Position numbers and translations under genes: made by a program. Source: Chara braunii (lineage: Eukaryota > Streptophyta > Charophyceae > Charales > Characeae). Taken from it: DNA of 26,811 bases. The notes under the pieces were generated by a model that searched no databases, was not told the origin of the DNA, and was given only the letters and a program-made list of their open reading frames with translations. The stretch spans positions 757,503 through 784,313 of the forward strand of contig BFEA01000082.1 in the NCBI GenBank assembly GCA_003427395.1, written 5' to 3'. Positions 17,238 through 26,811 of the stretch are shown here, in pieces (position 1 is the first letter of the stretch; the number at the start of each line of letters is the position of its first letter).

Positions 17238-19062
17238 TTATGGGAAAAATCCGTGAAAAATGTGGCCGTTGTGCGGCCTACGCCCGCTTCGGATGTGGCC
17301 ATGAACATGGCCTTCCTCCGAGCCTGACCCCGCGGCCGCTCCCATATGTTCCATTCTTGACGAACATCGACGGACGTGTGTCACGAGTTGCTTCTTCGAC
17401 CACCGCAAGGGGATGGCATTCCTTGCTTCGCTCACAGAAAAGTGCTTGCACAGTACACCCACAACTATCATGGATGATATCTCGAGGCACAGTATGTGTT
17501 TTGCGGCGGCGGCACCCATAGGGTATCCGACCGAATTTGAATTTTAAATGGGCCGCGCTTCGCCGCATTCTCGCGGGTGTACTGGGGACACAGAGGAATA
17601 GGTGGCCTGAACCGTCGTGCAAATATTTTGTCCCTCCTTGTCCCTTGGTCCTAAACCGGCCTTGACTACATTTTGTCGGCCAGGACCGCTAGCCAGACAA
17701 GTTGCGTCGGAGGAATCCGCAAGTCACGACGTCAGCGTTTCTAAAAGGGCCTTTACCCGATTCAAGCCCTGACTGACGAGAGCAGCCTAATGGGGTCACT
17801 GGCCCGAGCCCAACTCGTGAAAGCAGATCAAAGGACACGTTCCCTGGGTCAAAAGTCACATCCTAGCTAAGTAAAAGTCAATGTCAAACGTCACAGTTGT
17901 GCCCCTGGATGAACAATTGCAATATTCACATATGGGAGTCACATCTGTTCATCCAGGCGGTGTGCAAGTCATGTCTGTTCACGCAAGAGATGTGTTTGTT
18001 CGTGTAGTATGAGTGTCCGTTCGAGCAGTAGGTGCGTCTGTTCAAAGGAAGTCAAAAAGGTGAAGTCTCAGTCAAGATTGAAGTCAAAGGGAGAGTCTAA
18101 ATACAAATTAAAAGTCCGAAATTGAGGCCTGAAGGCCGCAGCAGCAGTGGACCATGAGGATAAGGAATTGGGACACACTCCACAGAGGCCTGGGACTGGG
18201 AAATGACCCAAGACAAATTGAATTCATACCTCGCAAGGGGAGGCCAGCACTATAAAGGACGAGGCATCCTCCCCACAAGGCAGATTCCCATTGGCATTGA
18301 TGCGTGGAAGTTCTCAGGCACTTATGCGCTATAGTGTAGGGAGGGGCGCTGTAAGAAGAAGTTGCGCCAGAAACGAGATGAGCTGGGCGCTGACTGCAGG
18401 GAAGTCATAGCTGCGCCAGCCTGCGCCAGCCTGAGTTAATAATAGTGGAATTAGTGGGGTTAGTAGTAGGATATCAGTGAGCGTCATTCAGAGCAGATTC
18501 TCGTAGACAACGAGTGTGCATGAATAGTAAGAGAAGAGAACCACGACAGGGATCTTGAGAGAGAAGATAAAGAGAGAGAGAAACAGGTTACGAAGTGGGA
18601 TATGATGAATACTTACCTGTTTGCGCCATACTTGTGACCTGAAGGGTGACGCTGGTTGAGCCAGGTCCTATGCTGACGAATGAGGGAAGAAGACTTGCAT
18701 TTTGTTGGCGCTGAAATTTTGAACTCAAGATACTCTTGTATAATGTGAATTTTACAATATGAGCTGCGCTATCTGGTTCCTATCTCATCTCGACTTTGGC
18801 TTTGTGTGAAGCTATCCTATCTGTGTGAAGACATGTATGCATGCAAAGTGATGCACTTCAGCAAGCTGTGTGTAACGAGCCAACTTCCGGACCTGCGCCA
18901 TCTTTCGGACCCCTTCCTTCCCCGTATTCTCTGCATTTAGATGTGTCTTGATCGGCCTCCGAGACCCCCCCCCCCCCCCTCCCCCTCCCTCTGTTTTTGT
19001 TCCATTAAAGGTACCTCGTTGAAATCTGTATAGAAGTTCTTGAAATTCTGTCATTTCTTTTA
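17238..19062. other. No supported gene; moderate-GC unexplained region
   Basis: Open frames of about 90-115 codons overlap on both strands at 17238-17622 (for example minus 17622-17278), but none matches a family I know and neither strand is clearly preferred. Minus 18617 carries a full-consensus donor (CAAACAG/GTAAGT) ten bases after an ATGGCG. A TATA-like CACTATAAAGGAC is on the plus strand at 18249-18261, with a C15 run at 18965-18979. Parts may be further decayed LTR sequence. I cannot show this. Confidence 0.4.
17938..18055 (+). repeat. Degenerate short tandem repeat (about 20-35 bp)
   Basis: Successive units share GTC(A/C)(T/C)(A/G)TCTGTTCA or a shorter (T/C)(T/C)GTTCG form, followed by a (C/G)GCA(A/G)-type string and a GTG: GTCACATCTGTTCATCC, GTCATGTCTGTTCACGC, GTTTGTTCGTG, GTCCGTTCGAGC, GTCTGTTCAAAG. 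The period shrinks along the array. Nearby, AAGTCA is also unusually frequent (17860-18110). Confidence 0.5.
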
Positions 19063-20735
19063 ATTTGAAAATGCATGGGAATTTCGCGCGCCTCAGTGAG
19101 CGCGCTCGGAATTTGGCTCGACAGTTAGGAATTCCAGAATCAACGGAACATGGCGCGACCTTTCACGCGCAAATGTTCTCGGCCTCGACATGGAAGACGC
19201 TGGGAATTTTGTAGCAATATGGATAGGCGTAGGACTTTATTTCTTTTCCCTCGTCTACTTTTCGCGTGGATATGGTGATTTCAATTTTTGAATTAGCATA
19301 GGATTCGGAAAAAATGCAACTGTTTCGGTGCCCATTCTTCTTTTGTTGTTCGACGCCATGCAAACGAGCTCCCTCCTCCTTCCTTCCTACGCCCCTCTCA
19401 GCGCCTTACCTCGCGCACACATGTTTTCTCGCCCCCTCCCCCTGTAACTGTTTTTCTCTCTCCTTTCCCGTACATGCTTTTTTTCTCTTTCTTGATCATC
19501 TGAATCTTGGACCCGTTTCACGCTATCCTTCGCACTCCTTTTCTTTCCACTCTAAGACCCGTGCTCAAAAAACCCGGTCGATCCTCTCTTCCCATCTAGC
19601 CAAGGAGAAGCGCCGTGTAAGAGGAGATTCCTACTGTGCGACGATTCTAATTGGCTGAGATCGAGTTGTGAGGGATCAAGATGGCTTTCAACGGGCACTT
19701 ACTCTCAAGTCCTCCCTTACCCTCCTCTACCCTACTCTTCATCTTTCCCCGCATCTCTCTCCCTTCTCGCAACTATAAATTCCGTCGGCGCATCCGCAAA
19801 TCTCTCTCTCAACTCGCCAGCCAGCTTCTGGGAAGCAGTGGCTAGATGATGTATATAGTGCGAGTCGGAAAGTCCTAACGGGTTGACTGTAGAATGGCTA
19901 GCTGTGCGCTAAATCGCCACAACGGACTGTGGGATCCGGGCAAGCCACATCGAGGCTAAGTTGGCGGGGTGACGATCACAGTGGTGGATGGTGACAAGCA
20001 ACGACCGGGATCTTCGGTGCATGAATGAGGATGAGCGTTGAGTGGATGACTGGCCCAGGGCCATGTTAGAATTTGGTGGCGAGTACGCCCTCCCTTTGTT
20101 GTGAATCCATTCTTTGGTGTGAGGTCATGGCGGTAAAGCCGGACTTCTTTGCTTTTTCCGATCTCAGTGTAACTTTTCCCTCCTGGCTTGATATTCCCGC
20201 ATGTGTTTTCCTCCCGCCTTGTCTTCTCTCGCTGATATGAATAACTATGCATGATGAGTCAATCTTTTACTTATGGAATGAGCGTTTGTGAATGTGTGCT
20301 CGAAAGAACTTCTTCCAGAACTCTTCCATTAGTTTCCTAGGTTATCTTCGGACCTACTGAGAATTGATCGACGTGTCTTGTGAACGGTGGATGCGCGTGT
20401 AGCGACCATCAGCGATCTAAAGGGATTGTGATTACTTGCCTTTGACACACAACAGGGCAGGGGTATTGCATGTCTGCCGTTTTCACACCTTCCACAGTGA
20501 ATGTATGTATGGGATGGAAATGATCGAGCACGAAACTCGTCTTGATTAGGATACTGTTCGGACGGATCGATGACAGGGGCAATGTTGTTGGGATTTCCTT
20601 CGAGAATGCAAAAGCGTTTAGATCTGTTGATGCTGCGATTACGTAAATAGTACCCCGGGAGTTGTCGTTCGGGGCGCACTGCCCATGCCATCTGCCTTAT
20701 GCTGCACAACATATATAGCATACCCTCGTAGAATA
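19063..20735 (+). mobile_element. Diverged LTR fragment of the same gypsy family
   Basis: The first 500 bp match the U3-like repeat at 1115-1610. TTCTAATTG(G/A)CTGA and a TATA box (CTATAAATTC, 19773) are collinear with L1 upstream of its own box. At 20560-20712 the plus strand carries GGGGCAATGTTGTTGG, TTCGAGAATGCAA and CCATCTGCCTTATGCTGCAC, which in L1 lie near 11525-11400 on the minus strand. The block then stops near 20735 instead of continuing to the PBS, so this seems a separate truncated copy joined to the next one. Some 500 bp in the middle (about 19820-20330) cannot be aligned by eye. Confidence 0.55.
19773..19780 (+). promoter_or_regulatory. TATA box of the plus-strand LTR
   Basis: CTATAAAT in CGCAACTATAAATTCCG, followed by GCGC and TCTCTC as in L1 downstream of its box. 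It is positioned after the U3-like block, as a promoter should be. Confidence 0.5.
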
Positions 20736-21726
20736 TCGAGGAACTCCAGAGCCACGTGCGATCGGTACACGTGAACAGTGGCCGCGTCTCCCCACACATG
20801 AGAGTTTTTGTCTCTCTCTCTCCGAACTTTCCTTTCCTTCTTCGTTCTTAGGAATTTTTGATTCTGCCTTTCTGATTGGATTGGTAGGTTGTGTGTTTTT
20901 CGACTAGTAGTGATTCTGGGCCTACGATAAATACTGAGGATATCTTTGGCGCCTGATTGATTGCCATGTGGACTGACGGGCTGAACCCGACTAGCCGCCG
21001 GCCTCCCGTATCCCCACCTCGCCCCTTCCCGTATAACGAGGAAAGAACGCGCGTGTGTGAGTGGGACGTACGAGAAGCCGTCACAAAGATCGGTTGGCAA
21101 TATTACTTCCCTCCTAAAAATCGGTGTTCTGGGTTTGTCGGTGCTCTGGGTTTGTCGTTATCGATACGCATTTTCCGCTATATTCGTTGCTACTACCGTT
21201 TAGCGAGTTGATCGTCATCCCATGGTCGGCAGTGGTGCCCCATTGGCCTAAAACTCTGTGTAGTGATTGCCAACGCTTCGATCACTACCAATCAAAGAGC
21301 TTCCACTACCGAGTACGGAATGAAGACGAGCATAAGGAAAGGGCCACGCGATTAAGGCCGTCCACGTTAGATTCGAAACTCTGCAACGTGCAACATTGGG
21401 AGTTAGTCCTAAAACGGGATACTAAGTACGTGCCCGCTCCCTTTCTCTCCAAACGGAGAGCCGTGGCTCGGTGGGAGGTTCGACAGTATTTTCTGGATTG
21501 AATTCGAACTTCCCCGCGTTTCGAATCCCGCGCGCGTTTCTTCGTAATCTGCGTTGCAACCGACCGGTTCGCTTACTTCATCAGACCAACACGGGGAATT
21601 TCAGTTATGTCTGTGTCCCCACACTTAATTTCCCAAAAATCCTTGGCACACCCCATCTTGCTGTTTTTTAGGGCCTCTTTCCGCACCCTTAATACTCCGA
21701 ACGAAAAACAACGCAGGGCGTGAGGT
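20736..21726 (+). mobile_element. Partial 5' LTR of element E2
   Basis: The 3' end, CCAAAAATCCTTGGCACACC followed by GGGCGTGAGGT next to the PBS, matches L1 and L2 at their PBS ends. GAACAGTGG (about 20773), TTCCTTTC.TT and TTTT.GATTCTG (20828-20862) match the L1 leader near 12680-12590. Between them lies the LTR reading frame. Compared with L1 this copy lacks the GGGCAATGTTGTTGG-to-CCATCTGCC segment after the reading frame; that segment sits upstream instead (20560-20712). Confidence 0.7.
20957..21501 (+). pseudogene. Protein-coding region inside E2 LTR, unknown family, frameshifted
   Basis: Two overlapping plus-strand frames encode one ancestral protein. The first opens after TGA at 20954 (first ATG at 20966); the second runs on to the stop at 21501. 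A direct duplication of 17 bp (TCTGGGTTTGTCG at 21128 and 21145) lies exactly where the frames swap. Taking away one copy of 17 bp puts both in the same phase, about 175 residues. The N-terminal half matches L1 at P(F/L)P...R....C; then come FVVI.T.FP....LLLP..EL.V.P, WP...C..C (CSDC), RP.S.DSK.C and L..KRD. The C-terminal tail is Arg/Lys-rich and ends in RQYFLD. No known domain is recognised. Read in the same sense as gag, upstream of the PBS. Confidence 0.72.
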
Positions 21727-21738
21727 TGGTATCGGAGC
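21727..21738 (+). promoter_or_regulatory. Primer-binding site of E2
   Basis: TGGTATCGGAGC, one mismatch from the initiator tRNA-Met complement and identical to the L2 site, directly after the LTR end GTGAGGT. It is 119 bp before the gag ATG. Confidence 0.85.
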
Positions 21739-21856
21739 CGACACGTGTCGGTTCTGGCGATAGTAAGACGAGCTGGCGAGAGGAAGATCAGCTAAACAAA
21801 CTAATCGCCTCAGTCCTCCCGTCACTCGGTAGAGGTCCGCCGAGGCTCGAATAGAG

Positions 21857-24052
21857 ATGCCCATGACCGATGCTAATGGAGCACCTCCCTGGGTGATGGT
21901 AAGCATCCCCGCTACCTTTCCATTCTACCCCAACTACACTCATCCGGAGGCATGGCTTGAAGTTGTGCAAGCATAGGGTTATGGCGCCGAGGATCTACCC
22001 CTCGTCATCACCCTGTTACTCCGAAATACTGTGCACAATTGGTTCAGAAGGCATCGATGGGTGGATTGGGATACCTTTAAGAGAGCATTCCTTGCGCGAT
22101 TTGACGCAGTCAACGAAGACTCTGCATGGTTTGTACTTTAAACTCGTCCACAGGAACCAAAGGAACCGTTACCCGACTTTGTGGATCGACTTGAGAGCAC
22201 CTTAGACAAATCGGGATGGGAAGAAAACGCTGCCCGAGACCCGTTCATCGATCATCTCCACAATCTCGTGTTGAAGGTGAAGTTGCAGAAAAAGGTCCCT
22301 CCCAAGACGAACCAACTGTCCGTCATTATAACTAAAGCCCTCGAGCTAGATCTGCTGGACATGCGTAAGTATATTAGTCAGGGAGAAGAAGACATTTCGG
22401 ACACGATCCAGGGTGTGGCTGCTAAGCGGCGGTCATGGCTCAGAGCAGTGGGACGATTTTACCCTCGTCCCGATTACGACTACCAGGATGGGCCCGCCCC
22501 AGATCCCACCCCGTATCACTCCCTACCTCTCACGAAACCTCCTCCTCCTCCCAAAGTGGCGCCTGTAAACACAATCATGGCCCAAGATGTCACATCGGTA
22601 CCTATCACCAGCATGCATCTGGCCCAGATGATTCATACCGCTACAACTAAACAGTCTGAGCGGGTGAACAATCTGCTTCAGATGCAAGCTTCTCAGATGG
22701 ATCGACTGGAATAAATCATGACGAAACTAGTAAAGGCTAATTCCAGCCATTCTCGCCCTGTTCCCAGTAAGTACCCGCTGCTAACCGCCCCTCCCGCAGG
22801 GGGATCAGCTCCTCCTGCCGCTCCCCTTCAGATGGCTAATCCAGCAGGAAGGACCGAATGTTACAATTGTAAACAGCCGGGACACTTCGCGCGCGAATGT
22901 CCTCAGCCGAAACGTAATCAACCTCCCCCTGCAGCCGCGCCCGTGGCCTTGAATCAAGGTCGGGTGGCCGCAATATTAGAACACGCAAGGGAAGCTCCCC
23001 CCTTCATGGCCGATCAACCATCCTCAACCGACCCTGTCGCGTCTACATCAGGATCATCTTCCGAAGCCGCCGATATCATCGATCCAACCGAGTACCTTCA
23101 TTTGGCCAGACTAATCGAAGCGATCCGACCTGCCAAAGACGAGCTCGATTGGGTCGAGCGCATATCAGAGTCAGGACCACAGTTTCAAACAGGAGAGATC
23201 GATGTCCTGCAGACACTCAAACAGCTGGACATCCAAGTATCGGTCTCCGTAGGACACTTACTGACTATATTCGAAGCAGCAAATGGTAAGCTCCTGCAGC
23301 AATGCCAGAAGAATCAAAAGTGCTTTACCTACCAACGCGTTCAGTGTATGCTGAAGAAAAAGAAAGAAGATGAGAGCGAGACAAGTCCTCCCCTTGCGAT
23401 CGAATCTAACGCACCTGAAACGGCGAGAATCGCCGCCATTTCTTACGCCGAGAGAGATCATTTTGTGCGTGTTCGATCGGTCCTATGGAAAAGCGCTGAA
23501 TGTGACTGCGAGATCTGGGGTAAACTGTTTGATGCACTTATTGACACTGGATCATCAGTCATAGCTATATCCCTGAGCACATTAAGAAAGACAGGCCGAC
23601 TGAACTCTATCCTTCCTCTTCCAAGGAAGGACAATTATGTCTCGACCGATGAAGAAGCCATGAATATCATAGGAATCATTGAGAATGTCACGGTCAAGGT
23701 AGGCTGGGTACACTTGCTGGTTAACGCATTAGTTATCGACATACACTCTTATTCGGTACTGTTAGGCCTGCCCTGGGCGATGGCGGTAGGAGCACGGATC
23801 CACTTCGATTCTAAACAACTTGTCCTCACCCTTACGGGGGGAAAACCTTAAACACTCCCACTACGAGTCTCTACTCGATCGCCGAACAAAAATCCCAGTA
23901 TTGTCCAGATAGGAATGATACAGATCCTGATCCCGGAAGAGTCTTTTTCTGACAACGATGAAGAACAACACCTTTCGTGGGAAGACGAGTTCGACGAATG
24001 CGACTACAAGGAGGAACAAGGCGGTATGCCTAGTGAAAAAGAATGGGAATAG
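21857..24052 (+). pseudogene. gag: E2 gag-protease, one frame with several stops
   Basis: One frame runs from ATG 21857 with stops at 21974 (TAG), 22139 (TAA), 22712 (TAA), 23849 (TAA) and 24050 (TAG). The capsid part reads PEAWLE, then NTVHNWFR, FKRAFLARF and PDFVDRLES. After a Pro-rich linker comes the zinc knuckle CYNCKQPGHFAREC (22859-22900). The protease carries ALIDTGSSVIAIS with its catalytic Asp at 23543-23545 and the later VIDIHSYSVLLGLPW strand; TGGKP precedes the 23849 stop. In E1 gag and protease are in different frames, but here they are fused. An acidic linker (DNDEEQ, EDEFDE) follows. It would supply the particle shell and maturation enzyme. Five stops make it inactive. Confidence 0.9.
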
Positions 24053-24090
24053 TCGAAATTTTCGATTCCGAAACTAAATTTTTTTTTTGA

Positions 24091-25594
24091 ATGATCCCCG
24101 CAACCGCTCGGACATTCGATCTGAGCTCGGAAAATAATGAGCCGAGCCGTATTTTGTCCGTAGAAAGACGGGTTTCCGCCACGACATTCTTGGAAGAACC
24201 GATCTTGCAAGTTTCAGACATGGCTGATCTCTTGGAACCCCCTCGCACGTTATACAAGGGCGTGTTTTCACTACGGGCTAGGTATCAGCAGATGAATCCG
24301 TATCTGGATCTTTCTGTCTCTCCACCTAGATCACTACTCACGCCAGGAGCCATGATCACTTTGATCAAACAAGAAGCAGAGGCTCCGATAGAGGATGTTC
24401 CGGATCTCATGCAGGAAATGACCGGGTTAACAGGGGTGGAAATAGCAAAAAGCATCGTCGACTCTGAAACCGACGCTGAGATTAAGGAAACTGAAATGAT
24501 TAGCCCGGTTGAATCCCAAATTATCGCCACCGTCTTCTCGGTTCGAACTAGTAGTTCTATGTTCTCCAGTGTGCACAGCAGGCGATCACGAAAGCTGGAT
24601 TGGATCGAAACGCCCCTGAACATCGCGAGTAACGCTGTAATTACCATACCCAATCATGTCCCTCGAGACATCCAAAGATCCCTGATTGATGTTTTGCATG
24701 GGTATGCCGAGGTTTTGAGTGTGCATGACAACGATATTGGATTATCTAATGTGATTGAGCATGCGATCCTTATGAGGGATCATCCGCCGATTAGTTGCGC
24801 TCCTTATCGGTATTCGCCAGCGCAAAGAGCGACCACATTTAAGAGGATTAAGGAATTCGAAGCTAATGGTTGGATCGAACCCGCTATCGGACCATGGTCG
24901 TTTCCGGTGGTGATTGTACCGAAAAAGGCAGGAGGAATTCGCATATGCATTGATTACCGAAAATTGAACGATATCACGATCAAGGATGTGTATCCCCTTC
25001 CCCGGATTGATGAGTTCCTGGATGCTATCGGTAGTGCTCGATTTTTTAGCAAATTTGATGTTCGCCATGGATTCCACCATCTCCTTGTCAGAAAAGAAGA
25101 CTGCCCCAAAACGGCGTTCATTCTTTTCGAAGGAACTTGGCAATGGGTCCGATGCCCGATGGGGATTTGCAACGCCCCAACCGCGTTTCAACGCGCGATG
25201 AACATGACCTTCCAAAACTTCGTGCGAAAAATGCGGCTAGCGCAGAGCATAATCAATTATTGTGTGATTGTGTATATGAATGATATCCTTGTGTTTTCCA
25301 AGTCCTACAAGGGATACGTGCAACACATTGAATGGACCGTGCACGCGCTTTAGGACGCAAGATTCAAAGTGGCGGTTGAGAAGTGTCATTTTTTTTCTCA
25401 CTGAAATCTCCTTCCTCGGCCACGTGGTTACGGACCAAGGATTGCAGCCGGAGCCCCAGAAAGTGACAGCCGTGAAAGACGCGCCTGTGTCGATGTCCGT
25501 AACACAAGTGCGTGCCTTTTTGGGTTTGGCATCGTACTATCGAAGGTTCATCAAAGGGTTTGCAGCGATCGCGGGACCAATCACAAATCTGCTG
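24091..25594 (+). pseudogene. pol: E2 pol: reverse transcriptase, active site mutated, 3' truncated
   Basis: The frame opens at ATG 24091, overlapping a stop of the gag-protease frame as ATGA and lying just after a T10 run. After a 230-residue linker containing LEPPRTLYKG come WSFPVVIVPKK, FSKFDVRHGF (motif A, Asp at 25057), the VRCPMGICNAPTAFQ block and YMND (residues 395-398; Asn codon 25279-25281) in place of catalytic YMDD. A TAG at 25351 and a frame change at the T8 run near 25389 follow. The connection continues in the next frame as FLGHVVTDQGL and RAFLGLASYYRRFIKGF. Homology to E1 stops after NLL at 25594, so RNase H, integrase and 3' LTR are absent. It cannot be catalytically active. 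Confidence 0.93.
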
Positions 25595-26811
25595 GACGCT
25601 CTTGTGTCTCTCGACGACACAATTGTTTCTCGCACCCTTGGCCCGGATTTTGATAGCCTTTGTCAAACAAGCGATGTCTTTCGATGATGCATCACACGCA
25701 AAGATATGGTTTCCCGCGCGCAAAAGCTCCCACGCAAGTCCAACATGTGACTTGCCAAGAACTATCAACCCTTCGTCCTCATGCACAAATGAGTTGCACA
25801 AGGTTTGCAATTGGAGCGACTCTCGTTCCCAACGCTCATACTCCTCTCTTTCATTGCCTTCATCGTCGTCATGCATCGCTGCATACTTCTTAAAATATTA
25901 TTCTCTAACGTTTACTTTCACAAGGTCCACCTCTGACCGTGACACTCTCGTAACCTTTTACAGTTCACCTCCCTCGACATGGAAGCAATCGTGATTGCGT
26001 CCTTATTCTATATTTGCATATTTCCAAATTTACTTCTATTTGTTCCAACCCCGAAAAAACGCTTCAAAGTGCCTGGTATCACCTCAACGTTCTCCGAGTC
26101 ATAGAGGTGCTGCATGACGATTTTCTGTTGTTTCTGTAGCGTGAAAACGATAAATGTCCAATTGTTATCTGCACAATTTAGACATAATTTTGTAGAGAGC
26201 GTCGAAATCCTCATGCAACCACACAGAGCAATGCGACGGCGTTGCAAGATCGAGGATGGCGGCCTTGCAATTGTGGTTCGTGGCACGTTTAACGACTTCC
26301 TCTTGTGTAGACAGTAATTCCTTTGGGTGCATATTGATTGGCAGCAATGTTGACCGTCACTGTTTCTTTTCCCAAAACAATAGAAGAACAACATTCGAAA
26401 ACGCCACATCTCTGCAGTTAGCAAATCCACCTTTCCTATTGCCTAGTGTACAATGGCCTTAAAATGAAAGGGCGCATTTTTGTACAATGCCTCTGTGGCC
26501 TTTAACCCTGCTCCTTTCAGCCCCTCCAACTCTTGGTCACCTTCAAGTTGCTTTGGAACCTTCCTAACATATTCCAAAAGGATTCTATCCCTTCCCTTGT
26601 CCTATGCGTCCGCCTTGACACCGTACCTCGTCGTCACCTCCTTGTAATGAAAAACAAACTTCTAGTACCAGTCATCCCCGTCTCTGTTCTCCGATTTGAA
26701 TACGATGTAGTTGACGAGACGCATCATGTACCTCTCACGCATGATAATATTGAGGAGGTTGTTCATGTTCAACTTCCCTGTAGGAACTTGTCCAGCGGTG
26801 GTCATAACTAT
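25595..26811 (-). pseudogene. Broken gene with permuted methyltransferase-like blocks
   Basis: Read on the minus strand, three protein-like segments follow each other. (A) 26809-26446 holds MRERYMMRLVNYIVF, DDWY and a helical Lys/Glu-rich stretch, with TAG at 26664, 26604 and 26445. (B) 26347-26170 holds KAAILDLATP, then WLHEDFDALYKIMSKLC; after a frame change NNWTFIVFTLQKQQ follows to about 26008. (C) From ATG 25876, an acidic/Arg-rich run leads to GLIVLGKSHVGLAWELLRAG and IFACD, ending where E2 starts. The order of a DPPY-like block, then a strand ending in V(F/L)G...GL.WE...AG and an acidic D, resembles beta-class amino-methyltransferases, but the catalytic DPPY is DLAT and FxGxG is LGKSHVG. 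The match is by pattern only. It continues past the window edge. Confidence 0.45.

Noticed and set aside
17238-17622. Opposed frames of 93-114 codons with Cys and Arg
   Set aside because: Neither strand shows a recognisable motif, and without a second copy coding potential cannot be judged.
18812-19054. Minus-strand frame with a poly-Gly run
   Set aside because: The glycine run comes from the C15 tract and the remainder is featureless.
20329-20799. Minus-strand frame with CGRC....H.....C, like a zinc knuckle
   Set aside because: The spacing is CX2CX4HX5C instead of X4, and the frame is antisense to a shared LTR segment.
25512-25994. Plus-strand frames after the RT
   Set aside because: They are shadows of the minus-strand methyltransferase-like segment; RT homology has already ended at 25594.

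Overview
The window is eukaryotic nuclear DNA of a repeat-rich genome. It has microsatellites, an assembly gap (16248-16811), nested LTR retrotransposons full of stop codons, and no intact host gene. The best clue to the organism is the retrotransposon primer-binding site. TGGTATCAGAGC (minus strand, 11198-11209) is complementary to the 3' end of plant-type initiator tRNA-Met, whereas animal elements usually carry TGGTAGCAGAGC. This points to the green lineage (land plant or streptophyte alga). I cannot name the species.

Layout. 1-2250: AT-rich DNA with a repeated 14-bp near-palindrome, a diverged copy of an LTR U3 region, and a relic of an integrase C-terminus. 2340-2460: a hairpin-forming sequence. 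2856-4275: a CTC/TCC-rich tract containing a long inverted repeat (arms about 137 bp) with four TGACGTGGCA sites near its centre and flank. 4276-6740: no clear gene, but tandem repeats, two long TA tracts, splice-site-like sequences and a hammerhead-ribozyme-like core at 6576-6636. 6739-13738 (minus strand): a Ty3/gypsy element I call E1, made of LTR (L1), PBS, gag, protease and RT-RNase H, with integrase and 3' LTR missing. 13739-15752: a second LTR of the same family (L2), also minus, separated from L1 by only its own PBS and about 46 bp. L2 abuts a foreign gag zinc knuckle (15753-15884). 16030-16120: a tRNA-like, A-tailed SINE-like sequence. 16812-19060: low-complexity and unexplained DNA. 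19063-25594 (plus strand): fragments of diverged LTRs of the same family, then PBS, gag-protease and an RT cut off at 25594 (element E2). 25595-26811 (minus): a broken, unrecognised host or mobile gene whose two best-preserved blocks resemble a circularly permuted DNA methyltransferase.

The main discovery is that the LTRs of this family carry their own protein-coding region. L1 (minus, 12055-11552) and the E2 LTR (plus, 20957-21501) encode related proteins of about 170 residues. They align without gaps over 59 residues at the C-terminal half, and another block has 15 identical residues, 14 of them written with different codons. That pattern indicates past selection on a protein, upstream of the PBS where retrotransposons normally encode nothing. 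L2 keeps the C-terminal part. In E2 the frame is broken by a 17-bp tandem duplication; in L1 by one TAG.

Neither element can move on its own. E1 RT has lost catalytic motif A through an in-frame deletion of about 24 residues, and its RNase H has Asn in place of the first Asp. E2 has YMND instead of YMDD. Both have multiple stops and truncated 3' ends.
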